Assembly: GCA_946414885.1 (NCBI GenBank)
Contig: CAMKQH010000016.1
Coordinates: forward strand, 32,021 to 96,020
Source of the DNA: an uncultured Lachnospiraceae bacterium
Lineage (GTDB): Bacteria; Bacillota; Clostridia; Lachnospirales; Lachnospiraceae
Direction: 5' to 3'
Length of the DNA stretch: 64,000 nt
Shown here piece by piece: positions 18,577 to 28,300 of this stretch (within the stretch, counting starts at the first letter, position 1; each line of letters begins with the position of its first letter). The notes beneath the pieces are model-generated. The model worked only from the letters and a program-made list of their open reading frames with translations, ran no database searches and was not told the origin of the DNA. Position numbers and translations under genes: made by a program.

Positions 18577-18605
18577 ATCCTACTATAAAATATTTTGATT
18601 GTCAA
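18577..18605 (-). promoter_or_regulatory. sigma-A promoter of the fatty acid operon
   Basis: The minus strand reads TTGACA (18600-18605), 17 bp, TAGGAT (18577-18582). Transcription should start near 18570, some 62 bp before acpP. Confidence 0.82.
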
Positions 18606-18609
18606 GATA
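18591..18609 (-). promoter_or_regulatory. FabT-like operator, box 2
   Basis: TATTTTGATTGTCAAGATA on the plus strand covers the -35 hexamer of the fab promoter. Its centre is 45 bp from box 1, about four helical turns, so the two bound dimers would face the same side. Confidence 0.8.
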
Positions 18610-18648
18610 TTTTTATCAAAAACGCGACGTCGGGATCGCCCCCGTGAC

Positions 18649-18687
18649 CAAAAAAGGCATCTGCCGCGTTTTGCGGCAAATGCCTTT
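18649..18687 (-). terminator. terminator region downstream of the M48 gene
   Basis: GGCATTTGCCGC pairs with GCGGCAGATGCC around AAAAC (one mismatch), followed by TTTTTTGG on the minus strand. It separates the protease gene from the fab promoter 45 bp further on. Confidence 0.75.
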
Positions 18688-18773
18688 AATCTTTAACGAT
18701 TGATTTAGTTAATTACGCTAAAAGCTTATACATTAGAAGTTAACGCACTTAAAGACACGTAGCCTTAGAAATT

Positions 18774-19937
18774 CTATAACCCGAGCAGCTGTTTCTTCTT
18801 AGCGTCAAATTCTTCCTGGGTGATAATGCCGTCATCAAGGAGCGCCTTGTACTTTCTAAGCTCTGCTGCCACGTCAACTTCACCAGACGAAGCGCTCGCG
18901 GGTGCGTCTGCAGTATGGGAAGGCTCCTCATCCTCTTTCTTCTTCATGAACGGCGAGGTGAACTTGGAGAAATCAAAGAGTGGTTTGCTCTCGCCGTCAC
19001 TTGAACTATCCATGTCAAAGCCAAAGAACTGTTTTAAGCCGCTGCCTGGCTTCTCTTCAGGCTTGTCCTTGCCAAAGTCATCCCTGCCAAACACGTCGTT
19101 GCCGAACGTATCGTCATCGTCATCCGATGCGGGCGTCTGATCGTAGGTGCCATCCATGATCTTCTTAAACTGATCGCTCTGTGCCCACTCAATGCTCTCC
19201 AATGCCCTAACCGCCGTCAACGGATGGGATTTGGTGCTCAAGGTAAGGAACTCCAGCGTCTTGTCCCAGGTGGAGTTCTTCACGATCTCACGATACTCCT
19301 CTGCCTGCTTCAGGAACTCATCCTTGCTGATCACGCCCTGTACGTTCTTGTCAAGACCGGCAAAGCGCATGCACACCTCTGACATCTTATCGGCGGATCC
19401 ATCGTAGATCACGGCTGCCCTGTCTGCAGAAAGCTCACTGCAGCGCATCCAGTAATAGAACGCGATCATGAGAGGCATGGTGAGCAGACCGGAACGCATG
19501 ATGGACGACGTGGAATTCAAAAGGATCCGTCCCATTGTGGAATACAGCACGTGATGACATGCAATGTGACCGCACTCGTGTGCCAGCACCGTGGGGATCA
19601 GTTCCTCCGGCATGGTGTCCAAAAGCCCGGAAGTGATCACGATAAACGGCGTCGTGTCGCCGTAAGTATATGCATTGGGATTGACGTTCAGTTCCAGATA
19701 GAGGTCCGGCACGTCGATGCCAAGCTTCTCGCAGATGGGCGGAAGCATGTTGTAATACTGGGGCAGCTGATTCTCACTGATGCGGATCCTGCCGGACATG
19801 TTCAAAATGCGGAACTGCCGTTCATTCCAGATCTTCATCAAAGCCTTCATCAACTGCTGAAAGCCCGGAATCGCCTTTAATGCATTAAGTGCCGCCTTGT
19901 CAGACTCATGAACGTAATAAGATGAATCAATTGCCAT
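18774..19937 (-). CDS. M48-family zinc metallopeptidase with C-terminal SHOCT domain
   Basis: A 387-residue protein. The zinc site is LAHECGHIACHH (His120, Glu121, His124), with a further ligand probably in SELSADRAAVI. The hydrophobic segment MPLMIAFYYW lies between these, and family M48 proteins (HtpX, BepA) are often membrane-bound. The C-terminal 30 residues (ELRKYKALLDDGIITQEEFDAKK) form a SHOCT domain, a short oligomerisation or membrane-linked module. Between them is a Ser/Asp/Lys-rich linker. There is no signal peptide, so the catalytic domain is probably cytoplasmic. The start follows GGAGGAGGG. Confidence 0.9.
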   Translation of the reverse strand: MAIDSSYYVHESDKAALNALKAIPGFQQLMKALMKIWNERQFRILNMSGRIRISENQLPQYYNMLPPICEKLGIDVPDLYLELNVNPNAYTYGDTTPFIVITSGLLDTMPEELIPTVLAHECGHIACHHVLYSTMGRILLNSTSSIMRSGLLTMPLMIAFYYWMRCSELSADRAAVIYDGSADKMSEVCMRFAGLDKNVQGVISKDEFLKQAEEYREIVKNSTWDKTLEFLTLSTKSHPLTAVRALESIEWAQSDQFKKIMDGTYDQTPASDDDDDTFGNDVFGRDDFGKDKPEEKPGSGLKQFFGFDMDSSSDGESKPLFDFSKFTSPFMKKKEDEEPSHTADAPASASSGEVDVAAELRKYKALLDDGIITQEEFDAKKKQLLGL

Positions 19938-20088
19938 AATAATACCCTCCTCCGTGATATTTAAATTATTATCATTTTAACATTTTTCATGCAGGTAAGC
20001 AAGAAATTCCTTTGTCAGGCCTCTGGCCATATTTCCGCCAATGGAACTCCATCACGCCTCAAGCCAAATTTCCGCCGTGAAGTTTCCA

Positions 20089-20520
20089 TCAAGCCTCAAG
20101 CACGCATTCTTCCGTCAGCGCTGCGTCTGACATGTAAAGCTCCAGACGACGGATTGCCTCGATCACTCTGCATCTAAGGCTTTCGATCTTGCTCTGAACG
20201 TAAATGTCCACGATGGGATTGTCCAGAATGAAATCAAAAGCAATGGCTGCATCGCCCAAACGCATGTAATCCACTTTTACGTAATCCACGTTATTGCTGC
20301 GGAACCGCTGAAGGTTTCTCATGGCCTTCCTGATATGCTCATTGGCATCTTCCATCTTGGTTTGCTTGATCGTCGTTACGAAGATGCCGCCGCAAAAGAT
20401 GTCAATGATGCCCCAACCCACGGCGCTGTCCAAATCTCTCTTTGCTGCCCTCAAATGCATCAATGCATAATTCCCTGCATTCACTACGTCTCTTTTTTGT
20501 ACTTCGTAACCGATTCTCAT
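20089..20520 (-). CDS. conserved hypothetical protein
   Basis: A 143-residue protein I do not recognise. It has no signal peptide; a hydrophobic patch (AVGWGIIDIFCGGIFVTTIK) lies near residue 35 within mostly alpha-helical, basic sequence. The start at 20520 follows AAGGGAG with good spacing, whereas an upstream in-frame start at 20553 has no ribosome site. It stands alone between the M48 gene and the tRNA cluster. The pattern suggests a small membrane-associated helical protein; no function can be given. Confidence 0.75.
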   Translation of the reverse strand: MRIGYEVQKRDVVNAGNYALMHLRAAKRDLDSAVGWGIIDIFCGGIFVTTIKQTKMEDANEHIRKAMRNLQRFRSNNVDYVKVDYMRLGDAAIAFDFILDNPIVDIYVQSKIESLRCRVIEAIRRLELYMSDAALTEECVLEA

Positions 20521-20689
20521 GGTAAACTCCCTTCTGGATTCAAAAAGAACCATTGTCTCCTTCCTTATGGAATTATCTTACCATGAAAATTTACCGGAAT
20601 ATATTGCAAAATAAACACGATAGCAGGAATTATCGTGCTTATGGTCATGCTTGCTTTTCTAACCATTTATTCAATATAATTTATACGTA

Positions 20690-20729
20690 AATAAAAAGCG
20701 CTGAAATCCTTGGATTTCAACGCTTTTTC
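20690..20729 (-). terminator. terminator of the four-tRNA cluster
   Basis: The minus strand has AAAAAGCGTTGAAATCC pairing with GGATTTCAGCGCTTTTT, ending in a T run. It lies 10 bp past tRNA-Lys. Confidence 0.85.
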
Positions 20730-20738
20730 CATCTGAAA

Positions 20739-20811
20739 TGAGGCATGGGGGATTCGAACCCCCGACAACTTGATTAAAAGTCAAGTGCTCTACCGACTGA
20801 GCTAATACCCC
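20739..20811 (-). tRNA. tRNA-Lys (anticodon UUU)
   Basis: A 73-nt tRNA. Acceptor GGGGTAT pairs with ATGCCTC with G-U wobbles, discriminator A. The anticodon arm is CTTGA-CTTTTAA-TCAAG and the T loop is TTCGAAT. CCA is not encoded. Fourth gene of the cluster. Confidence 0.95.
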
Positions 20812-20846
20812 ACGTTATCTGCGTTACCAATATTAGGTAACGTTAG

Positions 20847-20918
20847 CAGGGCTAGCTGGATTCGAACCAGCGAATGCAGCAGTCAAAGTGCTGTGCCTTA
20901 CCGCTTGGCGATAGCCCT
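20847..20918 (-). tRNA. tRNA-Gln (anticodon UUG)
   Basis: A 72-nt tRNA. Acceptor AGGGCTA pairs with TAGCCCT, discriminator G. The anticodon arm is CAGCA-CTTTGAC-TGCTG and the T loop is TTCGAAT. Third gene of the cluster. Confidence 0.95.
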
Positions 20919-20968
20919 ATGTGTTAGGCAGCAAGCGTGCCCTCAAAGACACAATCCCGTAATAAAAG

Positions 20969-21043
20969 GGTGGGTAAAGGGATTCGAACCCTTGGCCTCC
21001 AGAGCCACAATCTGGCGCGCTAACCAACTGCGCTATACCCACC
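20969..21043 (-). tRNA. tRNA-His (anticodon GUG)
   Basis: Acceptor GTGGGTA pairs with TACCCAC; the extra G at position -1, opposite discriminator C, is the histidine identity feature and is included. The anticodon arm is CCAGA-TTGTGGC-TCTGG. Second gene of the cluster. Confidence 0.95.
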
Positions 21044-21071
21044 ATAGTTGATCATTATAAGTAGATCTAAA

Positions 21072-21145
<74 letters not shown>

Positions 21146-21179
21146 ACAGTGCTCCGTCAGTATCAAACCGACGATGGAT

Positions 21180-21208
21180 ATTGTACCTTACTTGAGAGCT
21201 TTTGTCAA
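21180..21208 (-). promoter_or_regulatory. promoter of the Arg-His-Gln-Lys tRNA cluster
   Basis: The minus strand reads TTGACA (21203-21208), 17 bp, TACAAT (21180-21185). Confidence 0.85.
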
Positions 21209-21243
21209 CCTAATTGTTTTATTTTTTCCGCAGAATTTTTTAT

Positions 21244-22227
21244 TTATTTGCCAGACACGGTGACGACGCCCACGTACCCTTCATATGCCGCCGAAAAGAC
21301 GTGCTGTTTTACCTTCTCCGTCACGTGACCGTCCCATGAAAAATGTAGGTGCCCGCAAAGGATCTGGCAGACGGGCGTATCTTCGGCGTAGATCATGTTC
21401 AAAAACTCCCGCGTCACGTCATTCGGCTGTCGGTCACAGTCCTCGCCCCAGAGAAGCGCACGGTCATTCCACGCATCGCGGGATGCTTTTTCCAAGCTGT
21501 CATCCACCAGAGACTGGATCGGCACGTGAGTGAGCAATATAATCGGTTTTCCCACGGAAAAGAGTTCTTTCATCTTCTCTAATCCTGCTTCCGACAACTG
21601 CTCCGTGGAATTGTTCCATCCAACAATCAGGAACTCTTCGAACTCCATGGTCATGACGTCCTCCCAAGGAGAAATCTCCTCATGGTACGCAAGGCATTCC
21701 TTCTTGCTTACCCCCTTCAGAAAATAGGGTTCCAAATCATGGTCTGCCCTAACGTAGGTCCAGGGAGTCTGTAATTGTTCCAATCCCCTTTTTAGGCATG
21801 CCAAGTTTGATTCAGAAGCAAAGTCAACCATGTCAGCGCCAAACAGTAAAGCGTCACTTTTCGAGTGCTCAAGATACTCTGCCCACTTTGGCCAAGCGTC
21901 CTCCGCGGTCATGCCATTGTGAGAAAAAAATCCCTTTCTATTATGGACTTCTTCCTGCTGTTCCGGCGCGATCTGGTCGTTTTCCGTAATGAGATGCAAG
22001 TCCGACAGATATAACAGTTGCCTGCTCCCCTTCATGCCAGGGATCTTCACTTGAACCTGCTCACGGACAACGCCCTCTTCAAAGGTCTTGAAACTTTCAG
22101 CCTCTGTCGGATCCGCGCATCCGCATAAACCGATGCCAAGCGCAAAACATATCATCATAATTTTCAAAAAAGAGGAAACCCTGGGGTTCCCTCTTTTCAA
22201 ACGCATCTTACTTTTCACGTCATCCAC
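21244..22227 (-). CDS. metallophosphoesterase-family lipoprotein
   Basis: A 327-residue predicted lipoprotein: basic N-terminus, hydrophobic segment and lipobox GLCGC (Cys37). The calcineurin-like fold motifs appear in order: [26 protein letters not shown] and CGHLHFS. The third is GNHD/E in most relatives; here Asn is replaced by Asp, and that residue is a metal ligand, so activity may be altered. The substrate is unknown; family members cleave phosphoesters outside the cell. A promoter lies at 22253-22281. The ribosome site (GGAG) is close to the first ATG, so the ATG seven codons later is a possible alternative start. Confidence 0.85.
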   Translation of the reverse strand: MDDVKSKMRLKRGNPRVSSFLKIMMICFALGIGLCGCADPTEAESFKTFEEGVVREQVQVKIPGMKGSRQLLYLSDLHLITENDQIAPEQQEEVHNRKGFFSHNGMTAEDAWPKWAEYLEHSKSDALLFGADMVDFASESNLACLKRGLEQLQTPWTYVRADHDLEPYFLKGVSKKECLAYHEEISPWEDVMTMEFEEFLIVGWNNSTEQLSEAGLEKMKELFSVGKPIILLTHVPIQSLVDDSLEKASRDAWNDRALLWGEDCDRQPNDVTREFLNMIYAEDTPVCQILCGHLHFSWDGHVTEKVKQHVFSAAYEGYVGVVTVSGK

Positions 22228-22252
22228 TCCAACCCTTGATCAAATCATTTTC

Positions 22253-22281
22253 ATTATACCTCTTGGGGGGAGCAAATACAA
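22253..22281 (-). promoter_or_regulatory. promoter of the metallophosphoesterase gene
   Basis: The minus strand reads TTGTAT (22276-22281), 17 bp, TATAAT (22253-22258). Confidence 0.7.
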
Positions 22282-22333
22282 TTATCTTTGGACTCTTTTT
22301 TCTAAAATCTCCTTAATTTTTCCTCATGAAATC

Positions 22334-25300
22334 TTATCGCCCGGTAGCATACTTTTTTGCGGAATCGCCGTAGCGCATCATCGCATGCAAAAGCTCTGGC
22401 AGGTTCTCCACCTCGCTGACCGACTGCGAAGCCGCGTAAGACTCGATGCTGTATTGCATCGTGTTACTGACCGCATTTGAATCCTGCATCACCGTCGCGT
22501 AAACCGTCTTTCTCATCTGGCCGGCGTTCAGTTTGTCAAAGGTTACGTAATACCGTCCGTTTTCATCCACTACTGAAGGATCCGGCGTCAGCTCATCCAG
22601 CACTTTCTCGCCATCGCTGATTACCACCTTGAGTCCCGTCAAATCCTGTGCAGTAAACTTAAACTGTATGTTCACCGCTGCCTCCAGGTACAGCGCTGCC
22701 GTTACAATCTCCGCCCGGCGGTTCTCGTCACTTACGGTCGCGAAGTTAAGATCCTTTACGTTTTCATAAACCATTTGCACGGACGCATCCGTTCCCATGG
22801 CGCGCTGGGCTCTTGTCAGCTTCCAGCTTGCCGGTTCCGCCGTCTTGTAGCCCGCGTACGTTTGTGCCGCGTCGCCGTAGCGCAAGATGTCCACGAGAAG
22901 CCTTCTAAAGGGTGCCCACTCATTGGTTTGATACTTTTCCATGCTGAGCATGTTGTAGCAGTAATCCGCCACGGAATACTCCATGGAAGGCCCCATTACG
23001 TCCGCTCCGTCCACATTTAGCGCGTGGGGCACTGCCGTCACCACGTCGCGCATATTGTGCGGCGCCACGCGGTAACTAAAGATCATCAATGTTCCGTCAT
23101 CACTCGGCTCCCACTCGGTAATCTTCTTCTCCTTGCCGTTCTGCGTTACCATCAGGTAAGGATCATGGTATTTGCCCTCGATTGCCGATTTTGCGACCTT
23201 GAAGTCAATGGCAATGGTATCATACAATGTCAGGGACTTCTTCGAAACAGCCAGGTTTTCGTCCTTTAAACTCGGCACGATTACGAGATTCCGTGCCATG
23301 TATCCATCGGGCAGATAAACAAATCCATTCTCTCGGAATTCGACGTCCATGGGAGACGCAACGAAGCTTCCGTCCAACTTGATCTTGCTCGCCGCACTGC
23401 GCGTTCCTTCCGCAGTAACGGAAGAATTCCGTATGGTGGTCCATGCATCCGAGGTTGCTCCAAAGATTCCCCACCAACCAGACGCGGCAATTTCGGAATT
23501 CCGGATTGTTACCGGGGCTTCGGCACTTATCCCGCATCCATAGTTCTCGGCCAAACCCGCTAACGTCAAAAGCCCATTGGTTTCAATCGTCGCAGGGCCA
23601 AGAAGCTCCAAGGCGTCCTCCTCGCCGCTTCGGATCGTCAGGGGCGCCGTCGTTTTAAGAATCAATCCGTTCACGTTGCTCGAAATGCCATCCCCGTTTT
23701 CATTCGCAACGTTCTTACTCAGCGTCAGTATCTTTGTGATCCCGTCATAGCTTGCCGCACCGTTGCCCAGGACGTCGCCGGCGTTGGCCGAAGTAACCTG
23801 CGTGCCTCCAACCCATAATTCATAGGAAACGACTGCGGATTCAGACAAAAATCTCGCTTTTACGTTCACGTCACCGGCCGGCATCACAAATTCGTACAGC
23901 CCGTCACTCCTTCTCGTCAGGGCAACGGTTTGCTCACCACAGGTAACGTTCAATTCCGCCAGCTTGTATCCGCCTGCCGGAGTTGCGCTTATCGTAACGA
24001 CTTCTCCTACTCTCTTATCATCCGCATCCGCCTTTACCGTACCATTTGATGCAGGTTCGACGTCCACGTGATAAAACGCATCCGTACTAACCTTCAATTC
24101 CACGTCATCCAAGCCAATGCCCATGCCATTGTCATCCGTTGCGCAGAACCCAATCTCCACGTAAGCTTTTCTCGCTTCCTCCGGAAGCAGTATTTCTTCC
24201 ATGGTCCACGAGGAATTATTTCTGTTTACTTGATAAAGCTCCAACCAATCGCCGCCAAGGACGCGATAACATACCTTAAGTGAATCCGTACGGATCAGAT
24301 TTCTCCGATTCACGAACCAGAAACGCAGCACGTAATTGGGGCCGTCCGTCAAATCCAGCCAAGGCGAAACAATCCATGCCGTCGCATTCCGTTCCACGTG
24401 CGTAATCAGGGCATTCTTCTCACCGGAGTGCGCACCGGGGGAAGTCTCTTCGTCGCCCGTCCCAACGGTCCATGCATACGTTTCATGATTGCCTTCCAGC
24501 TTCCAACCGGAAGGGAGACTTCCGCCTTCAAAGCCTTCCTCAATCTCAGACACCGTTGCGGGCAGATCCTCCCACTGCGCGTAAAGCGTCACGTCGTTTT
24601 GAATCTCAAATGCATCTCCCGCCAGATATGACGTTCCGCTTCCATCAGCCATGGTATTCCACGCAATAAACATCTTTCCTTCGGGCGTAGCAAAATTATT
24701 TTTCAAAATCGTCACGGTCTTGCCAACCTTGTAGGGACTTCGGGAATCCGTCGTCTCACCACTTCCGCCGTTGGCGTCATAAATCACCGCGTAGTACGGA
24801 CTCAATTCCCCAATGCCGACTATGGAAACGTTATCAACGCCAACGCCGCCTCCGAATTTGCAAACTGTCAAAAATGCGATTTCTATGTTTTCAGCCTTAG
24901 CTTCATCCGGCAGATAAACCTCTTGCCGCACGCCATTAACTGTTGCTTCTTTTGCTACGAACAGCGCATGCCATTCACCGCCGTCAACACGGTAACATAC
25001 GCCAATTTCATCCGTCCGGCCATCATATTCTCCGTTTTGATACGTAAAGCTTATTTTAGCCTTGCCGCTGACGTCACTCAGGTCCAGCAACGGAGTCAGT
25101 AACCATGCTTTCTTGCCGTAATCCTCCACTGCGGTAAACTGTACGCCTGCGAAATAATTTGAACTTCCCTTAATGGTCCATGCATACCCTTCGCTTGAAT
25201 TCACGGCAGACCATCCCTCCGGAATCGTTCCTCCGTCAAATTTTTCATCCAAAAACGTTATCAATTCTGACGCGTTAACCCACTGTGCATAAAGAGTTAT

Positions 25301-28300
25301 GCTTTCCTCCATCAGAATAACGTCTCCTTGACCATACGTTATTCCGCTGCCATCCGCTTTCGTATTCCATCCCATGAACTCCATTCCTGCGATCGGTGTA
25401 AATTCACATGGCAGAACGGTAGCTCCCTTTCCGTTTAAGTAGGTCTTGCTTGTCATCATGCCACTGCCATTGTTCGCATCATAAGTCAGGGAATGTGTAA
25501 TGGCATTGCCATCTTCTCCCGTCACTAAAACGTCATCCAAATTCAGCCAATATAGGCTAGCCACGTTGTGATGCAGAAAGGCAATATAAATCGTTTGTCC
25601 CTCATATTCGCTAAGATCCACATAGTGTCTCCAGTAACAGCCATATGGGGCAACGTCGCTGCCCAATTTTTTCATGCTGGCAACGTCCGTGCTCGTACCA
25701 ACGTAAACAGATAAGCTTTTTTCCTCTTTATATAATTCTTGACCTTTGATCCAATAAGACAGCATCGCATTTTGGGGGATTTTTATGGCTGGCGAAATGG
25801 CCCAGTTCTCAGGTTCCAAGAGGGTCTTTGTATCCCAGAAAAAAGAAGCCGAACTTAACGATCTGGGCGACGAATGATAACAAACTGGATCAAGCCACTT
25901 TTCGGAATGGTTTTTGGAAACAACGTTCCATCCATACCCGTCTCCATCTCCATCCACAAAGGTCCAGCCATTCGCGCTTCCGCTGTCAAAATTCTCATAA
26001 AACGTGATATTCATCCACTGCGCATAGAGAGTCACGTCTCTCTTTACTTCAAAATAATCTCCCTCCCAATAGGTTATTCCGGTGCCATCCTCTTTCGTAT
26101 TCCAACCAACAAATGCCTGTCCGCCAGGTGCCGTAAACTCACAGGAAGAAATAGTCGTTGCTTGTCCCCTGATAACCGTTGACTTTGACGTCGCGCCGCT
26201 TCCGTTGTTTGCGTCATACGTCACGGAACACTGACTGCCGTTAATCAAATCCCCAGTAATCAAAACATCATCCAAGTTTATTCTAAACTCATTCGAGACG
26301 TTATAATGTCTAAAGGCTATATAGATTGTTTGCCCCTCATAATTACTAAAATCCAATACGTATTGCTTATATTTTTGATCGGCAGTATAGTCGCCCCCTA
26401 CCTTCGTCATGTTGGCTACATTCGTGCTCGTGCCAACGTAAACCGCCATTTTTTCTCCCATTTTATCCGGATCCTGTCCCCTGATGCAGAAAGACAGAAG
26501 CGCATTTTTAGGAACCTCTATGGCCGGAGTAATGGCCCAATTGTCAGGAGTCAGCGCACCGTTTTCCCATGATGCGGAAGTAAAAAGCTTTGTTCCTGAA
26601 TAAGCGATTTGCCTTCCATGCACATCCGTAGGGTACTCGGAGCAATCATAAACGAACCAACCCTTATCGTCACCGTCCGCATCTACGAGCGTCCAGCCAA
26701 TTGGCGCATCCTCACCTTCAAAATCCTCGTAAAAAGCAATTCCCTTTTTAATCTGAAACTTGACGTCAACGACAACGTTTCCTTTGGGCAAAACAAACGT
26801 ATACGCCTCCGCGTCCTCCCTGTGAATTGCCACGCTCTCTCCGCCTTGCTTCACGCTTAACGTTTCAAGTTCGTAAACGCCATATGTTTTAATGGTCAAG
26901 TTAATTGTTTCCCCCGGTTCCGCATAAGTCCGATCAGCCTTTATGCTGCCACCTAAAACCTCTTTCGGAAGGGAAACGGAATAATACTCATCCGTCAATT
27001 GCAGAGACACGTCATCCAAATGCACGCCGACATTAAATGTTGCCTGTATTGCCCTAAAACCGATTTCCACGCCCTTCGTCATCGCTTCGTCGGGAAGCAC
27101 CAGCATTCCTTGCGTCCATTCCTCATTTGCTCCACTCGTTTGAAAAAGCAGATTCCATTCACCGCCATTTATTCGATAATATGCACCCAAATCGCTATGC
27201 ATGTCAGAGGCAGTTGGATTGGAATACCAAAAACTAAGCAAATAGTTGCTAGCAGCGTCGGACAAATCCAACATTGGTGAAATCAACCATGACGAGCCCG
27301 ATTCATTAGCGTATGCGTACGGTACATACATCATCTGTTGGCCAGAGTGGGCTATAGTATGAAAGTTTTGCTCACCATAATACCAATACTCAGCCTGATC
27401 GTCTTTATACTCATACCAGCTTTCCAGAAAGCCATCGCCTTCAAACCCTTCATTTAAGTCTGAGACGAACTCCAACCACTGAGCATAAAGCGTAACGTTC
27501 TCCGTGAGTTCAATAGTTTCTCCTGGATAAAATCTCTCTCCGCTGCCATCGGGCTCCATATTCCATGATCTAAAGTATTTATCAGGAGGTGCCGTAAACC
27601 CATTTCCCAACAGCAAAGCCATCGTACCATCAGCATAGGGAATATTAGTGTCCGCCATCGTTCCCGTACCGCCATTTGCTTCATAAGTGATCACGTAAGT
27701 CTGTGCAAAAGGAACCGCCTCCAGCACAACGTCATCCAAATACGCATCGCATTCACGGGTATTCTCGCATTTAAATCCAATCTCCACGTTCGCACTTTTC
27801 GCATTCTCAGGTAAATACGCCGTTTGTCTCGTCCAAGCATCATGTGCGGCATTTGTTTTGAACAGCTCTTGCCACTCTCCTCCACTAACGCGATAGCATA
27901 CCGTCAATTCCGCGAACTTTCCCTGATTACCCTTGTTAAGATACCAAAAGCTTAGCTTGGATACGCCATTTACTTCGCTAAAATTACACATTGGGGTAAT
28001 CAACCACGTAATTTGATCATCAGCCGAAGCAGATCCCCCTTGCACAGCCTGATAACCTGAATGACAAGTGCCATAGGTTAGCTCCCACTTGTTAGCTTTC
28101 GAACCGTTTTCCAACGTCCATCCTTCAGGAATCTCGTCTCCTTCAAAACTTTCCTCCAACCTGACTGGTTGGTTTTTCCACTGTGCATACAACGTTACGT
28201 TTTCCCTAATGATAAAGGAATCGCCCGGCAAGTATGTCGTTCCGCTGCCGTCGGATTTCGTGTTCCAAAACAAAAAGAATTGATTGGAAGGCATTGTGAA

